Below the pieces are notes generated by a model. It did no database searches, was not told the origin of the DNA, and saw only the letters and a program-made list of their open reading frames with translations. DNA of 64,000 bases from Pseudoalteromonas sp. DL-6 (GTDB taxonomy: Bacteria; Pseudomonadota; Gammaproteobacteria; Enterobacterales; Alteromonadaceae): contig NZ_CP019770.1 of the NCBI RefSeq assembly GCF_004328665.1, positions 186,001 through 250,000 on the forward strand. Direction: 5' to 3'. The position numbers were made by a program, and so were the translations under genes. Below, one piece after another: positions 37,097 through 46,860 of the stretch. Every line of letters begins with the position of its first letter. Within the stretch, counting starts at the first letter, position 1.

Positions 37097-37195
37097 GTGA
37101 CTAAATACAGATAGATTCATCCCAATTGACAGTTATTACGTATTGGCTACTTTTCTCGTACACTAGCCTCATAGCAGAAGTAAGGTATTAAGCAG

Positions 37196-37900
37196 ATGGA
37201 AAAATTTAGCGATATTTATAAGCGTGCAGTAGAGCGAAAGGGCTCTGAAAAAATGCTTAAATTATTACTCGCAAAACCTTTATCAACAAAGCAACTCGTC
37301 ACATTAAGTGATGATGATTGGCTAGAAGAATTTACGCGGAAGGTTTTTCAAAGTGGTTTTTATTGGTCGGTGATCAACAGTAAATGGGCCGGATTTAGAG
37401 AGGTTTTTTGGGATTTCAGTGTTGAAAAACTATTGATGATGCCACCAGACATGTTAGAGCAAAAAGCCAGTGATGAGCGGATTGTACGCAATTATAAAAA
37501 AGTAAAAACCATTACTGAAAATGCGTATATGATCCACGAGGTTGCAGCGCAACACGGCAGCTTTAGTCAGTTTATTGCTAACTGGCCAAGTGAGGATATT
37601 ATTGGCTTGTGGGCCTATTTAAAAAAGCATGGTGCGAGGCTTGGTGGTAATACCGGTCCTTATGCGTTGCGTGCCTTAGGAAAAGATACTTTTTTACTTT
37701 CAAGGGATGTAGAGAGCTATTTGCGTGCCCATAAAATTATAGACGGTGGCTTACAAACTAAAAAGTCACTGATTGCAGCGCAGGCATTCTTCAATGAGCT
37801 ACAGCAACAAAGCGGCTTAAGTATGCAAGAGCTAAGCTTAATTGTCGCTTATGGTGTCGGCGATAACCGTGTAGGTATAAGCCAACAACAACAGGATTAA
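37196..37900 (+). CDS. DNA-3-methyladenine glycosylase I-like protein
   Basis: The 234-residue product resembles the TagI family: the segments FQSGFYWSVINSKWAGFREVFWDF (given in part: SGFYWSVI, AGFREVFWDF) and RIVRNYKKVKTITENA are its core. TagI removes 3-methyladenine from alkylated DNA. The zinc-binding Cys/His residues at the ends of E. coli TagI are not seen here (the N-terminus MEKFSDIYKRA lacks Cys), so substrate scope may differ. It is 2 bases upstream of selO and probably cotranscribed. Confidence 0.8.
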   Translation: MEKFSDIYKRAVERKGSEKMLKLLLAKPLSTKQLVTLSDDDWLEEFTRKVFQSGFYWSVINSKWAGFREVFWDFSVEKLLMMPPDMLEQKASDERIVRNYKKVKTITENAYMIHEVAAQHGSFSQFIANWPSEDIIGLWAYLKKHGARLGGNTGPYALRALGKDTFLLSRDVESYLRAHKIIDGGLQTKKSLIAAQAFFNELQQQSGLSMQELSLIVAYGVGDNRVGISQQQQD

Positions 37901-37902
37901 AC

Positions 37903-39315
37903 ATGAAATTAGTGCCAAGGTATACCGACATTGGTGAGGGGTTTGCAATTAGCGATCATCCAGCCAAGGTGGCAGCGCCACAATTATTGTTATGGAATGA
38001 GCCCTTAGCCGAACAATTTAATATACAAGTGAATGCTGATTCTCGGGCAAGTGTATTCAGCGGTAATGAGCCCCAAGCTGTTTCTGCAGTTGCACTTGGG
38101 TATTCGGGGCATCAGTTTGGTCACTTTTCTCCGCGCTTAGGAGACGGGCGAGCGCATTTACTTGGCGCGATCAGTGATGATAAAAACCAGCTTTGGGATG
38201 TGCAGTTAAAAGGCGCTGGCGCTACGCCATTTTCGCGTGGTGGCGATGGGCGCTGTGCATTAGGCCCTGCTATTCGCGAGTACGTAATGAGCGAAGCAAT
38301 GTACGCGCTTGGTATTCCAACTACGCGTTGTTTAGCCGTGGTTGGTAGTGGCGAAACCGTTTATCGTAACCCGCCTCAACCTGGCGCTATTGTAACGCGA
38401 CTCGCGAGTAGTCATATTCGAGTGGGGTCGTTTCAATATTTAGCCACCCAAGGCGATGTTACCAGTTTAAAAAACTTAGCCGACTTAGCCATTCAAAGAC
38501 ATTACCCTGAAATTAACAGCACTGGCGCCCAGCGTTACTTGGATTTTTTAGCGGCGGTGATTAGTCGTCAGGTTAACTTAGTCATAAGCTGGATGAGGGT
38601 GGGATTTATTCATGGGGTAATGAATACCGACAACACCTTAATTAGTGGTGAAACCATAGATTACGGCCCATGTGCCATGATGAACCAGTTTGATTTTGAT
38701 ACCGTGTTTAGCTCTATTGATAAGCAAGGACGATACGCATTTGGCAATCAGCCAAACATGGCGAGTTGGAACTGCGCTCGCTTAGCAGAGAGTTTAATGG
38801 CACTAATAAGTGACGATGATGAGCAAGCTGTAGCAATGCTGACACCTATCATTGCAGACTTTTCGACCCAATTTAATCAACAGTTTAGCACCATGTGGGT
38901 ACAAAAGTTAGGACTAAAAGCATCATCTTATGAGCAACACAATGAGCTGGTGGGAGAGTTACTTGGATTACTTAAAGAGCACCAGCTAGATTACACTAAT
39001 ACCTTTGATGCACTCACTGAATCGTTAAATGGTCAGAGTAAAATACCGCTAGCACTTGGTGAGTGGGTAAAGCAGTGGCAGGCACACACAGATGAGCATA
39101 GCTATCAGGTGATGCGACAAGCCAACCCAAGTGTTATTCCACGTAATCATATTATTGAAGAGATTATTTCTCAGTACATAACACAGGGTGAAAGTGAGAT
39201 GCTTACACGATTTTTTGATGTGTTAGCAACCCCTTATGCGAGCCATGGGCAAGCCAGTGAGTTTAAAGAAGCTCCGAAAGATGATAAGAATTACCGTACT
39301 TTTTGTGGTACTTAA
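37903..39315 (+). CDS. selO: Protein adenylyltransferase SelO (YdiU family)
   Basis: SelO is a pseudokinase-fold enzyme that transfers AMP to Ser, Thr or Tyr of proteins and is linked to redox stress. The 470-residue product shows YSGHQFGHFSPRLGDGRA, DVQLKGAGATPFSRGGDGR, GFIHGVMNTDN and DYGPCAMMNQFD. The C-terminus YRTFCGT has cysteine where some homologues carry selenocysteine or cysteine. Length agrees with E. coli YdiU (478). It starts 2 bases after the TagI-like stop. Confidence 0.94.
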   Translation: MKLVPRYTDIGEGFAISDHPAKVAAPQLLLWNEPLAEQFNIQVNADSRASVFSGNEPQAVSAVALGYSGHQFGHFSPRLGDGRAHLLGAISDDKNQLWDVQLKGAGATPFSRGGDGRCALGPAIREYVMSEAMYALGIPTTRCLAVVGSGETVYRNPPQPGAIVTRLASSHIRVGSFQYLATQGDVTSLKNLADLAIQRHYPEINSTGAQRYLDFLAAVISRQVNLVISWMRVGFIHGVMNTDNTLISGETIDYGPCAMMNQFDFDTVFSSIDKQGRYAFGNQPNMASWNCARLAESLMALISDDDEQAVAMLTPIIADFSTQFNQQFSTMWVQKLGLKASSYEQHNELVGELLGLLKEHQLDYTNTFDALTESLNGQSKIPLALGEWVKQWQAHTDEHSYQVMRQANPSVIPRNHIIEEIISQYITQGESEMLTRFFDVLATPYASHGQASEFKEAPKDDKNYRTFCGT

Positions 39316-39636
39316 GTATGGTTTTATGAGTTTGGGAATGAACATAAAAGGTCATTTTTTACCCTGGCGATGTTCATTCATAGAGCAAACTATGAACGGG
39401 TGATACCATAATACCCACAAAGGCCAGTGATCGTATGGGGTTTAAAGCGATTGTTTGCTATTTGGACTAGTATTGGTTGATCAACACTTTTATAGGCTAA
39501 TTTAATTATCTTGAGATATTAAAAATATATTCTACGTTAAGTATTGATTAACAAAGGCTAAGCTATTGTATAGATAAGTTAGAAGAGCTAGCAATGTTTA
39601 GCTACATTTTTTAGTTGTTAAAATGGGAAGAAAACA
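39316..39636. other. Intergenic region with overlapping dyads upstream of the OmpA-type gene
   Basis: A perfect 10 bp inverted repeat, GAATGAACAT (39336-39345) and ATGTTCATTC (39370-39379), overlaps a second perfect 7 bp dyad, TTCATAG (39377-39383) and CTATGAA (39390-39396). The two stems share bases and cannot both form fully. No T-run follows. The promoter of the porin gene probably lies at 39540-39590, but I cannot fix it. Confidence 0.5.
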
Positions 39637-40695
39637 ATGAAATTAAAATCACTTACAATTGCCATTGCGTTAGCTGCAACTAGCGCATCTACTTTTGCTG
39701 CCGAGCAAGAAGGTTTTTACATCGGCGCATTTGGCGACTACTACGATGCTTCATGGAAAAACATGCGTGAGCAAGCTGGCCTTGACGTGAATGAGTCAAC
39801 AGGTTGGGGTGCTGAATTAGGTTACCGCTTTAATGATTACTGGAGCGCGCGTTTAGAGTACGCAGATCTAGACTTCAATGCTCATGACAAAGTGCTTAAC
39901 AATCGCAACGATATTGACGGCGAACGTTACGGTATCGATGCGCTTTACCACTTTGGTGGCGGTCCTTTTTACGGTTTATTCGGTCTGAAAGATATTGATG
40001 TTGTTGATGACAACACGTTTGTAAACGCAGGTGTAGGTTACCGACACTTTGTTACAGACAACTTCTTTGTAAATGCTGAAACCAGCGTTTACCAAGGTTT
40101 AGACAAAGGCTACACAGATGTTGGCGCAAAATTAGGTATTAACTACTTCTTTGGCCAAAAATCAGCGCCAGTAGCAGTGGTTGAGCCAGCACCTGAGCCA
40201 GAAATTGTTCCAGTACCAGTAACACCTGTAGACACTGACAAAGACAGTATTCCAGATATTGATGATAAATGTGCTAACACACCGATGACAGATGCGGTTG
40301 ATAGCGATGGCTGTACACTTTATGAAGATACTGAAGTAACAGTAAGCTTGTTAGTGACATTCCCTAACAATGATTCATCTGTATCTAATCAATACTTAAA
40401 TGATATTGATGCAGTGGCTTCTTTCTTGAACGATCACCCTGATACAACAGTATTACTTGAAGGTCACACTTCAGAAGTAGGTAAAGCATCTTACAACAAG
40501 TGGTTATCTAAAAAACGTGCTGATGCAGTAGCTAAAAAGCTAATTGCTGATGGTATTGCAGAAGATCGCATTACAACAGCTGGTTTAGGTGAAGAGCGTC
40601 TTAAAAATCCAGCAAATACGGCAGAAGCTCACGCTGAAAACCGTCGCGTTGAAGCAAAAGTAAAATCTATTAAACGTGTAAAAGTACTACGTTAA
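39637..40695 (+). CDS. ompA: OmpA-family outer membrane protein
   Basis: The 352-residue product has a signal peptide (cleavage at FAA-EQE, residue 22), an eight-strand-type beta barrel to about residue 175 (GFYIGAFGDYY, NYFFGQK), a proline-rich hinge (EPAPEPEIVPVPVTP), a calcium-type TSP3 repeat (DTDKDSIPDIDDKC) and a C-terminal peptidoglycan-binding OmpA domain (LEGHTSEVGKASYNKWLSKKRA). It anchors the outer membrane to the cell wall. Codon bias suggests high expression. A terminator follows within 20 bases. Confidence 0.93.
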   Translation: MKLKSLTIAIALAATSASTFAAEQEGFYIGAFGDYYDASWKNMREQAGLDVNESTGWGAELGYRFNDYWSARLEYADLDFNAHDKVLNNRNDIDGERYGIDALYHFGGGPFYGLFGLKDIDVVDDNTFVNAGVGYRHFVTDNFFVNAETSVYQGLDKGYTDVGAKLGINYFFGQKSAPVAVVEPAPEPEIVPVPVTPVDTDKDSIPDIDDKCANTPMTDAVDSDGCTLYEDTEVTVSLLVTFPNNDSSVSNQYLNDIDAVASFLNDHPDTTVLLEGHTSEVGKASYNKWLSKKRADAVAKKLIADGIAEDRITTAGLGEERLKNPANTAEAHAENRRVEAKVKSIKRVKVLR

Positions 40696-40711
40696 TAGTT
40701 TTATAATTGAG

Positions 40712-40741
40712 TAAAAACCCAGCTTAGGCTGGGTTTTTTTA
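40712..40741 (+). terminator. Terminator of the OmpA-type gene
   Basis: AAAACCCAGC and GCTGGGTTTT pair around TTAG, followed by Ts. Confidence 0.93.
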
Positions 40742-40948
40742 TGCCAGTAATAGGTATTCATGAAAGTTGATTTTACTTAACCTACTATTCATATTATTAA
40801 TAATGGATATAACTAGTTGCCCAGGTGGATGGATTTTAATCTATACATAAAAGCTTTATAATTGAGCGTTAGAATACTATAAGTATTGGGCTATAGTGTA
40901 TTTTGTAAACACTACCGAATACTTTCACGTCACCAAGAGGGCAATACT

Positions 40949-43546
40949 GTGCTACAAGAATATCGTAAACACGTAGAAGAACGTGCCGCGTTAGGTATCG
41001 TACCAGCGCCATTAGATGCTCAGCAAACGGCTGATCTTATTGAGCTAATTAAAACTCCACCGGCAGGCGAAGAAGAATTCGTCCTAGAACTACTAATCAA
41101 CCGTGTACCACCGGGTGTTGATGATGCAGCCTATATTAAAGCTGGGTTTTTAGCGGCAGTTGCAAAAGGTGAAGCAGTCTCTCCACTTCTCTCTAAAGAA
41201 AAAGCAGCTGAATTGCTAGGTACTATGCTTGGTGGATACAATATCGCGCCAATGGTTGACCTACTTGATGACGAAGCGTTAGCGCCAATCGTAGTTAAGG
41301 GCCTCGCAAACACTTTATTAATGTTTGATGCGTTTTACGATGTAGAAGAAAAAGCAAAAGCAGGTAATACATACGCCAAACAAATTATTGAGTCTTGGGC
41401 TGCCGCAGAATGGTTTACTAATAAGCCAGCTGTTGCTGAAAAAATCTCGGTTACTGTATTTAAAGTCACTGGTGAGACAAACACTGATGACTTATCACCC
41501 GCTCCAGATGCATGGTCACGCCCTGATATCCCACTTCACGCACTAGCGATGCTTAAAACAGAACGTGATGGTATTAACCCTGATAAAAACGGTGAAGTAG
41601 GTCCTGTCACTCAACTTGAAGAATTAAAAACTAAAGGGTTACCACTTGCTTACGTAGGTGATGTTGTTGGTACCGGGTCTTCACGTAAATCTGCTACTAA
41701 CTCCGTGCTTTGGTTTATGGGTGCTGACATCCCATTTGTCCCAAATAAGCGCGTAGGTGGTGTCTGTTTAGGTAACAAGATTGCGCCTATCTTTTTCAAT
41801 ACAATGGAAGACTCGGGTGCATTACCAATCGAATTAAATGTTGATGAATTCAACATGGGTGATCAAATAGATATTTACCCTTATGAAGGTGTTGTTAAGC
41901 GCCACGGTACTGATGACGTGATCTCTACGTTTGCACTTAAATCAGAGGTCATTCTTGATGAGGTTCGTGCTGGTGGTCGTATTCCACTGATCATTGGTCG
42001 CGGCCTTACAGACAAAGCACGTACGTCTCTAGGTTTAGGTGCAACTGACGTATTTAAAGTACCCGCGGTAACTGAAGTATCAGATAAAGGCTTTACACTT
42101 GCGCAAAAAATGGTGGGTAAAGCATGTAACGTTGCCGGTATTCGTCCAGGCCAATATTGTGAACCTAAAATGACCACGGTTGGCTCGCAAGATACCACCG
42201 GTCCTATGACACGTGATGAGCTTAAAGATTTAGCCTGTTTAGGTTTCTCTGCAGATTTAACTATGCAGTCTTTTTGTCATACATCGGCTTACCCTAAACC
42301 AATTGACGTAAACACGCATCATACACTTCCTGATTTTATTATGAACCGTGGCGGTGTATCGCTTCGTCCAGGTGATGGTGTAATTCACTCATGGTTGAAC
42401 CGTATGTTATTGCCAGACACCGTAGGTACCGGTGGTGATTCGCATACGCGTTTCCCATTAGGTATTTCATTTCCTGCGGGTTCGGGTGCGGTCGCATTTG
42501 CAGCAGCAACGGGTGTTATGCCACTTGATATGCCTGAATCGATTTTGGTTCGCTTTAAAGGTGAAATGCAACCAGGTATCACGTTACGTGATCTTGTTCA
42601 TGCTATCCCTTACTACGGTATTAAAGAAGGCCTATTAACGGTTGAGAAGAAAGGCAAAATCAACGAATTCTCTGGCCGTATTCTAGAAATTGAAGGGGTT
42701 GAGCACTTAACCGTTGAGCAAGCATTTGAACTATCAGATGCATCAGCAGAGCGTTCAGCCGCAGGTTGTACTGTTAAGCTTTCTAAAGAGTCGATCAGCG
42801 AATACCTTGAGTCTAACATTGTTATGCTTAAGTGGATGATTTCTGAAGGTTACGGTGATGTACGTACGATTGAACGCCGCATTACTGCAATGCAAGAATG
42901 GCTAGCTAATCCAGAACTAATGGAAGCGGACAAAGATGCAGAGTACAAGCATGTGCTTGAAATCGACTTAGCCGAGATTAAAGAGCCAGTACTGTGTGCG
43001 CCAAATGATCCAGATGATGCGCGTTTACTATCTGACGTTACAGGTGAGAAAATTGATGAGGTATTTATCGGTTCTTGTATGACTAACATTGGTCACTTCC
43101 GTGCAGCAGGTAAATTACTCGATGGTTTTACAGGTCGTATCCCAACACAGCTTTGGGTTGCACCACCAACGAAAATGGACAAAGACCAACTTACAGACGA
43201 GGGTTACTACGGTATCTTTGGTCGTGTTGGAGCACGTATTGAAACGCCAGGGTGTTCATTGTGTATGGGTAACCAAGCACGTGTTGCAGATAAAGCAACG
43301 GTTGTGTCTACTTCCACACGTAACTTCCCTAACCGTTTAGGCACAGGCGCAAACGTATTCTTAGCTTCAGCAGAGCTGGCAGCAGTAGCGGCAATTTTAG
43401 GTAAATTACCTACACCTGCTGAGTACCAAGAATATGCAGCGAAAATCAATGCAACGGCAGCAGATACCTACCGTTACTTGAACTTCCACCGTATGCCTCA
43501 GTACACTAAAAAAGCAGACAACGTAATTATTCAACAAGCTGTATAA
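40949..43546 (+). CDS. acnB: Aconitate hydratase B
   Basis: AcnB is the main vegetative aconitase and 2-methylisocitrate dehydratase of enterobacteria. The GTG at 40949 is chosen: AAGAGGG ends 7 bases upstream, and the product is then exactly 865 residues, the E. coli length, beginning [16 protein letters not shown]. The frame extends upstream to 40886 without support. It has the N-terminal HEAT-like domain of AcnB and the cluster motifs [19 protein letters not shown] and [12 protein letters not shown]. It is monocistronic. Confidence 0.97.
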   Translation: MLQEYRKHVEERAALGIVPAPLDAQQTADLIELIKTPPAGEEEFVLELLINRVPPGVDDAAYIKAGFLAAVAKGEAVSPLLSKEKAAELLGTMLGGYNIAPMVDLLDDEALAPIVVKGLANTLLMFDAFYDVEEKAKAGNTYAKQIIESWAAAEWFTNKPAVAEKISVTVFKVTGETNTDDLSPAPDAWSRPDIPLHALAMLKTERDGINPDKNGEVGPVTQLEELKTKGLPLAYVGDVVGTGSSRKSATNSVLWFMGADIPFVPNKRVGGVCLGNKIAPIFFNTMEDSGALPIELNVDEFNMGDQIDIYPYEGVVKRHGTDDVISTFALKSEVILDEVRAGGRIPLIIGRGLTDKARTSLGLGATDVFKVPAVTEVSDKGFTLAQKMVGKACNVAGIRPGQYCEPKMTTVGSQDTTGPMTRDELKDLACLGFSADLTMQSFCHTSAYPKPIDVNTHHTLPDFIMNRGGVSLRPGDGVIHSWLNRMLLPDTVGTGGDSHTRFPLGISFPAGSGAVAFAAATGVMPLDMPESILVRFKGEMQPGITLRDLVHAIPYYGIKEGLLTVEKKGKINEFSGRILEIEGVEHLTVEQAFELSDASAERSAAGCTVKLSKESISEYLESNIVMLKWMISEGYGDVRTIERRITAMQEWLANPELMEADKDAEYKHVLEIDLAEIKEPVLCAPNDPDDARLLSDVTGEKIDEVFIGSCMTNIGHFRAAGKLLDGFTGRIPTQLWVAPPTKMDKDQLTDEGYYGIFGRVGARIETPGCSLCMGNQARVADKATVVSTSTRNFPNRLGTGANVFLASAELAAVAAILGKLPTPAEYQEYAAKINATAADTYRYLNFHRMPQYTKKADNVIIQQAV

Positions 43547-43560
43547 TTTATAGAGTTTGT

Positions 43561-43589
43561 TTAAAAACCCGCTTCGGCGGGTTTTTTAT
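43561..43589 (+). terminator. Terminator of acnB
   Basis: AAAACCCGC and GCGGGTTTT pair around a TTCG tetraloop, followed by Ts, 15 bases after the stop. Confidence 0.93.
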
Positions 43590-43746
43590 TAGCTAAATTA
43601 AATATTAGATAGATAATGCTAAATTTATTCGATGATTGTATTAACTTGCGTTAAATGCCGTTATTATTATGGTTAATAAAGCAAAAAATCCTCTCTATAT
43701 GCATTAAAATCCCTGCCAATATTATCATTATTATAAGCAGGATTTT

Positions 43747-44379
43747 ATGACCGCATTAAACAACCAGAATTTACTGCAACTTCGTTTTATTAACCAAGCC
43801 AACATTGATTTGGTTAAGCCTTCTTTTGATAACTTACCTGCAAACCCATATGCAGATGGTGCGTTTCGTAAACGCCGTTATTCAGTGGTTAAACTACAAA
43901 ATGGTGAGCTTAATCTTCAAGCGACTAAAGCGTTTGTGCAAGACGATTCAATTAATACCTTTCAAGGTAATGTTGAACGTACTTACGAAAATTTAGAGCA
44001 AAGCTTGCTTGAGTCTGAGGGTATGAAAAGTATTGTTAGCGAATTTTGTGCGATTACCGGTATTGATGCAGATCGTGATATCGAAATTCACCAATTTAGA
44101 ATGCTTGCCATTGATAGCGATACGCCTGCGGCTCCTGAAGGTGTGCATCAAGACGGGTTTGACCATGTATGCGTATGTGGTGTTTCTCATGAAAATTTAG
44201 AAGGTGGTGAGCTATTGGTTTATGAAAACCAACAAGCAGAACCGTGTTTTAAAATGGAAATAAAAGACGGCATGTTTGCACTAATTAATGACCGTCAGGT
44301 ATGGCATAACGCCACGCCAATGAACAAAATTGATGCTAACAAATCAGGTTACCTGGATTGTTTTGTACTAACTGCTTAA
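43747..44379 (+). CDS. 2-oxoglutarate/Fe(II) dioxygenase (IDO-like family)
   Basis: The 210-residue product belongs, by motif, to the 2OG-Fe oxygenase group that includes the Bacillus L-isoleucine dioxygenase. Iron ligands are His134 and Asp136 (EGVHQDGFDHV) and distal His187 (QVWHNATPM). The family hydroxylates free amino acids such as isoleucine, methionine or leucine; the substrate here is not known. It starts 10 bases upstream of the PLP-enzyme gene and is likely cotranscribed, which suggests that the PLP enzyme acts on a hydroxylated amino acid. Confidence 0.85.
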   Translation: MTALNNQNLLQLRFINQANIDLVKPSFDNLPANPYADGAFRKRRYSVVKLQNGELNLQATKAFVQDDSINTFQGNVERTYENLEQSLLESEGMKSIVSEFCAITGIDADRDIEIHQFRMLAIDSDTPAAPEGVHQDGFDHVCVCGVSHENLEGGELLVYENQQAEPCFKMEIKDGMFALINDRQVWHNATPMNKIDANKSGYLDCFVLTA

Positions 44380-44389
44380 GAGAAATAAA

Positions 44390-45625
44390 ATGAATTTAAT
44401 GCAATTGCGCGCGCAATTTCCCGCTTTAATGCAAACGGTTGATGGCAAGTCACCGGTATTTTTAGATGGGCCAGGTGGCTCACAAGTACCCCAGCCGGTA
44501 CTGAGTGCCATGACCGCTTATTTAGGGCATTACAATTCAAACTTGGGCGGTGCGTTTTTCTCAAGTGACAAAACGGTTGAGCTGATGGCTAATGCGCGTC
44601 AAGCGGCGGCTGATTTGTTAAATGCGCCGAGTGCACAAAATATTGTGTTTGGTCCGAACATGACCAGCCTAACATTTAGCTTTAGTCGCGCGATTTCACG
44701 CGACTGGCAAGCTGGCGATGAAATTATTGTGACCAATGCAGATCATTTTTCAAATGTATCGTCTTGGCAGCAAGCCGCTGAGGATAAAGGCGCAGTGGTT
44801 AACACAGCGCTTATTAACGAAGCCGATTGCAGTTTAGATATGGCGCATTTTGAAAGCCTATTAAACAGTAATACTAAATTAGTTGCCGTTACTTATGCCT
44901 CAAATACCACAGGCTCTATTAACGATATTAAACGTATTATAGAGCTTGCTCACAATGTCGGTGCATTGGTGTATGTTGATGCTGTGCATTATGCCCCTCA
45001 TGAACTAATCGATGTGCAAGCGTTAGATTGTGACTTTTTAGCTTGTTCTGCATATAAGTTTTTTGGCCCGCACTTAGGCATGGTTTATGGTAAAACTGAG
45101 CACTTAGAAGGGTTTACACCTTATAAAGTAGAGCCAGCAAAAGATGTTGCACCAGGTCGCTGGGAAACCGGCACACAAAGTTTTGAAGCACTAGCTGGCT
45201 TTATTGCGGCGGTTGATTACATTGCGGCAATTAGCGAGCTTAATGACAGTCACTCACGCCGAGAAAAACTGCGTGTTGCGTTTGAAAAAACGAAGCAACA
45301 CGAGATGGCGCTTAGTGAATACTTTTTAACACGCCTGGTTAATTACCCACGTATTAAATTGTTTGGTATTGATGACTTAGCACGCTTAAGTGAGCGTACC
45401 CCTACGTTTGCACTAACCTTTGAAGGGTTAGAGCCTCGCCAAGTGTCTGAATTTTTGGGCAAACAACATGTATGTGTATGGGATGGTAATTTTTACGCCC
45501 AAGGTTTATGCAAACAACTTGGTGTGCTTGATAAGGGCGGCGTAGTACGCATTGGTTGCATGCATTACAACACCCTAGAAGAAATGGACACGCTATTTAA
45601 CTTGTTTGATGAGCTGCTAGGTTAA
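44390..45625 (+). CDS. SufS-like class V aminotransferase-fold PLP enzyme
   Basis: The 411-residue product is a cysteine desulfurase-like protein of the Vibrio VC1184 type. The Schiff-base lysine is Lys223 (CSAYKFFGPH), with Asp197 (VYVDAVHYAPH) and the phosphate-binding region around NMTSLTF. The active-site cysteine loop of true desulfurases is not clear (VRIGCMHYN near the C-terminus is in another position), so it may be a lyase or transaminase. It follows the 2OG dioxygenase by 10 bases and has a terminator after it. Confidence 0.82.
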   Translation: MNLMQLRAQFPALMQTVDGKSPVFLDGPGGSQVPQPVLSAMTAYLGHYNSNLGGAFFSSDKTVELMANARQAAADLLNAPSAQNIVFGPNMTSLTFSFSRAISRDWQAGDEIIVTNADHFSNVSSWQQAAEDKGAVVNTALINEADCSLDMAHFESLLNSNTKLVAVTYASNTTGSINDIKRIIELAHNVGALVYVDAVHYAPHELIDVQALDCDFLACSAYKFFGPHLGMVYGKTEHLEGFTPYKVEPAKDVAPGRWETGTQSFEALAGFIAAVDYIAAISELNDSHSRREKLRVAFEKTKQHEMALSEYFLTRLVNYPRIKLFGIDDLARLSERTPTFALTFEGLEPRQVSEFLGKQHVCVWDGNFYAQGLCKQLGVLDKGGVVRIGCMHYNTLEEMDTLFNLFDELLG

Positions 45626-45646
45626 ACCCTTATTTATTCAACACTT

Positions 45647-45685
45647 TTAAAGCCATAAGTAAAAATTACTTATGGCTTTTTTATT
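45647..45685 (+). terminator. Terminator of the dioxygenase-PLP enzyme unit
   Basis: AAAGCCATAAGTAA and TTACTTATGGCTTT form a 14 bp stem around AAA, followed by Ts. It may also serve the convergent gene, since the left arm is A-rich. Confidence 0.9.
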
Positions 45686-45695
45686 GGCTGATTAC

Positions 45696-46400
45696 CTAGC
45701 TTTGCGGCGTTCCATAAATTTGCTCTGCTCGATTAAACAAAACCCATGAGGTTAAAATATACTTATCGTTTGATACTGGCTTATTGCCTCTATGTGTATG
45801 CGTGAAATACCCTGGGGCAACCACCATGGAGCCTTTTTTAGGGGCTATTTTTTTATTTTGATAATAAAACTCGGTTTCTCCGCCTTCCTCAACATCATTT
45901 AAATAAAACATAAATAACAACACCCGATGCAACGCTTCGTTATGCTGTAACTGCGGATACACCTCACTATGCCAATACGGATAGCCCCCTTTATTGATCT
46001 CATATTTTTGTGCTTGAATATTACCGAGCCTAAAAATTTGCTGCACCAGTAAAGGCAGTTGTGGTTTACCTACTTCGTCATAATTGGCATGAGTTAAATC
46101 TACCGGCTGGCCTGTTTTTGGGTGATACACTTTTAAACCAAATGCCCCAATCATCATAAAAATATGTTCTTCGATGTATTTAAAAACATACTGTGCAGTG
46201 GTTTGTTGAATGTGTTTTAATTGTTCTGCGTATTCAGGATGATTGTTTAAGTGCAGGTCGTGGCTATCTTTTTTATTAAGATCAACGCCGCCCGATGTCA
46301 TCCCTTGTTTAATATGCGGGCTTTGAGAAAAGGTAGTGATAAAGTTATCACAAAAGTCACTGCTGAGCGCGTTGTCATACACGCGGATAAAGTCCGTCAT
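45696..46400 (-). CDS. 2-oxoglutarate/Fe(II) oxygenase, prolyl 4-hydroxylase-like
   Basis: The 234-residue product has the iron ligands His144 and Glu146 (YWHSEVYPQ) and distal His203 (FTHTHRGNKPVS), with Lys213 as likely 2-oxoglutarate anchor. HxE in place of HxD is less usual but occurs. Strand motifs VLLFMFYLNDVEEGGETEF and KGSMVVAPG are typical of the P4H/PKHD oxygenase group. It is unrelated in detail to the dioxygenase at 43747. The substrate is unknown. It is divergent from the thioesterase gene, 30 bases away. Confidence 0.83.
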   Translation of the reverse strand: MTDFIRVYDNALSSDFCDNFITTFSQSPHIKQGMTSGGVDLNKKDSHDLHLNNHPEYAEQLKHIQQTTAQYVFKYIEEHIFMMIGAFGLKVYHPKTGQPVDLTHANYDEVGKPQLPLLVQQIFRLGNIQAQKYEINKGGYPYWHSEVYPQLQHNEALHRVLLFMFYLNDVEEGGETEFYYQNKKIAPKKGSMVVAPGYFTHTHRGNKPVSNDKYILTSWVLFNRAEQIYGTPQS

Positions 46401-46430
46401 GAGTTACCTGTTTAATTATTATGGATTATT

Positions 46431-46829
46431 ATGTTTACTGAAAAAGTGATGCCGCGCTTTAGCGAAACGGATGCACTCGGACACATCAACAATACCGTAC
46501 TCCCTGTTTGGTTTGAAGCCGCCCGAGTACCTATTTTTAAATTTTTTACCCCTGATCTTAATCCTCACAACTGGAAGTTAATTATTGCTAAGGTTGAAGT
46601 GTCGTTTGTCGGCGAGCTATTTTATGCTCATGAGGTGACAATTAACACCAGCATAGAGCAGATTGGTAATAGCTCATTTGTGATCCGCCAAGAAGCCTGG
46701 CAGCAAGATAAGTGTTGCGCTATTGGTAAAACGGTCATGGTACGTTATGACTTTGCCAGCAAAACAAAGCAAATGCTTTCGGCTGATGAAAAAGCTGCAT
46801 TAACACAGCACCTTGTTGCAACGAGTTAA
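46431..46829 (+). CDS. Acyl-CoA thioesterase, 4HBT hotdog family
   Basis: The 132-residue product has the 4-hydroxybenzoyl-CoA-thioesterase-type motif RFSETDALGHINN with likely catalytic Asp14, then VSFVGELFYAHEVTI. It is a YbgC/FadM-like hotdog enzyme that would cleave acyl-CoA or acyl-ACP. The substrate cannot be told from sequence. It is divergent from the prolyl-hydroxylase-like gene and is followed by the MITE-like element at 46861. Confidence 0.85.
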   Translation: MFTEKVMPRFSETDALGHINNTVLPVWFEAARVPIFKFFTPDLNPHNWKLIIAKVEVSFVGELFYAHEVTINTSIEQIGNSSFVIRQEAWQQDKCCAIGKTVMVRYDFASKTKQMLSADEKAALTQHLVATS

Positions 46830-46860
46830 TCGCAGCTTAGCTGTGGCAAGCAGGGTGTAA

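Noticed and set aside
40886..40948. 21-codon N-terminal extension of acnB
   Set aside because: The GTG at 40949 has AAGAGGG at 7 bases and gives exactly the 865 residues of E. coli AcnB.
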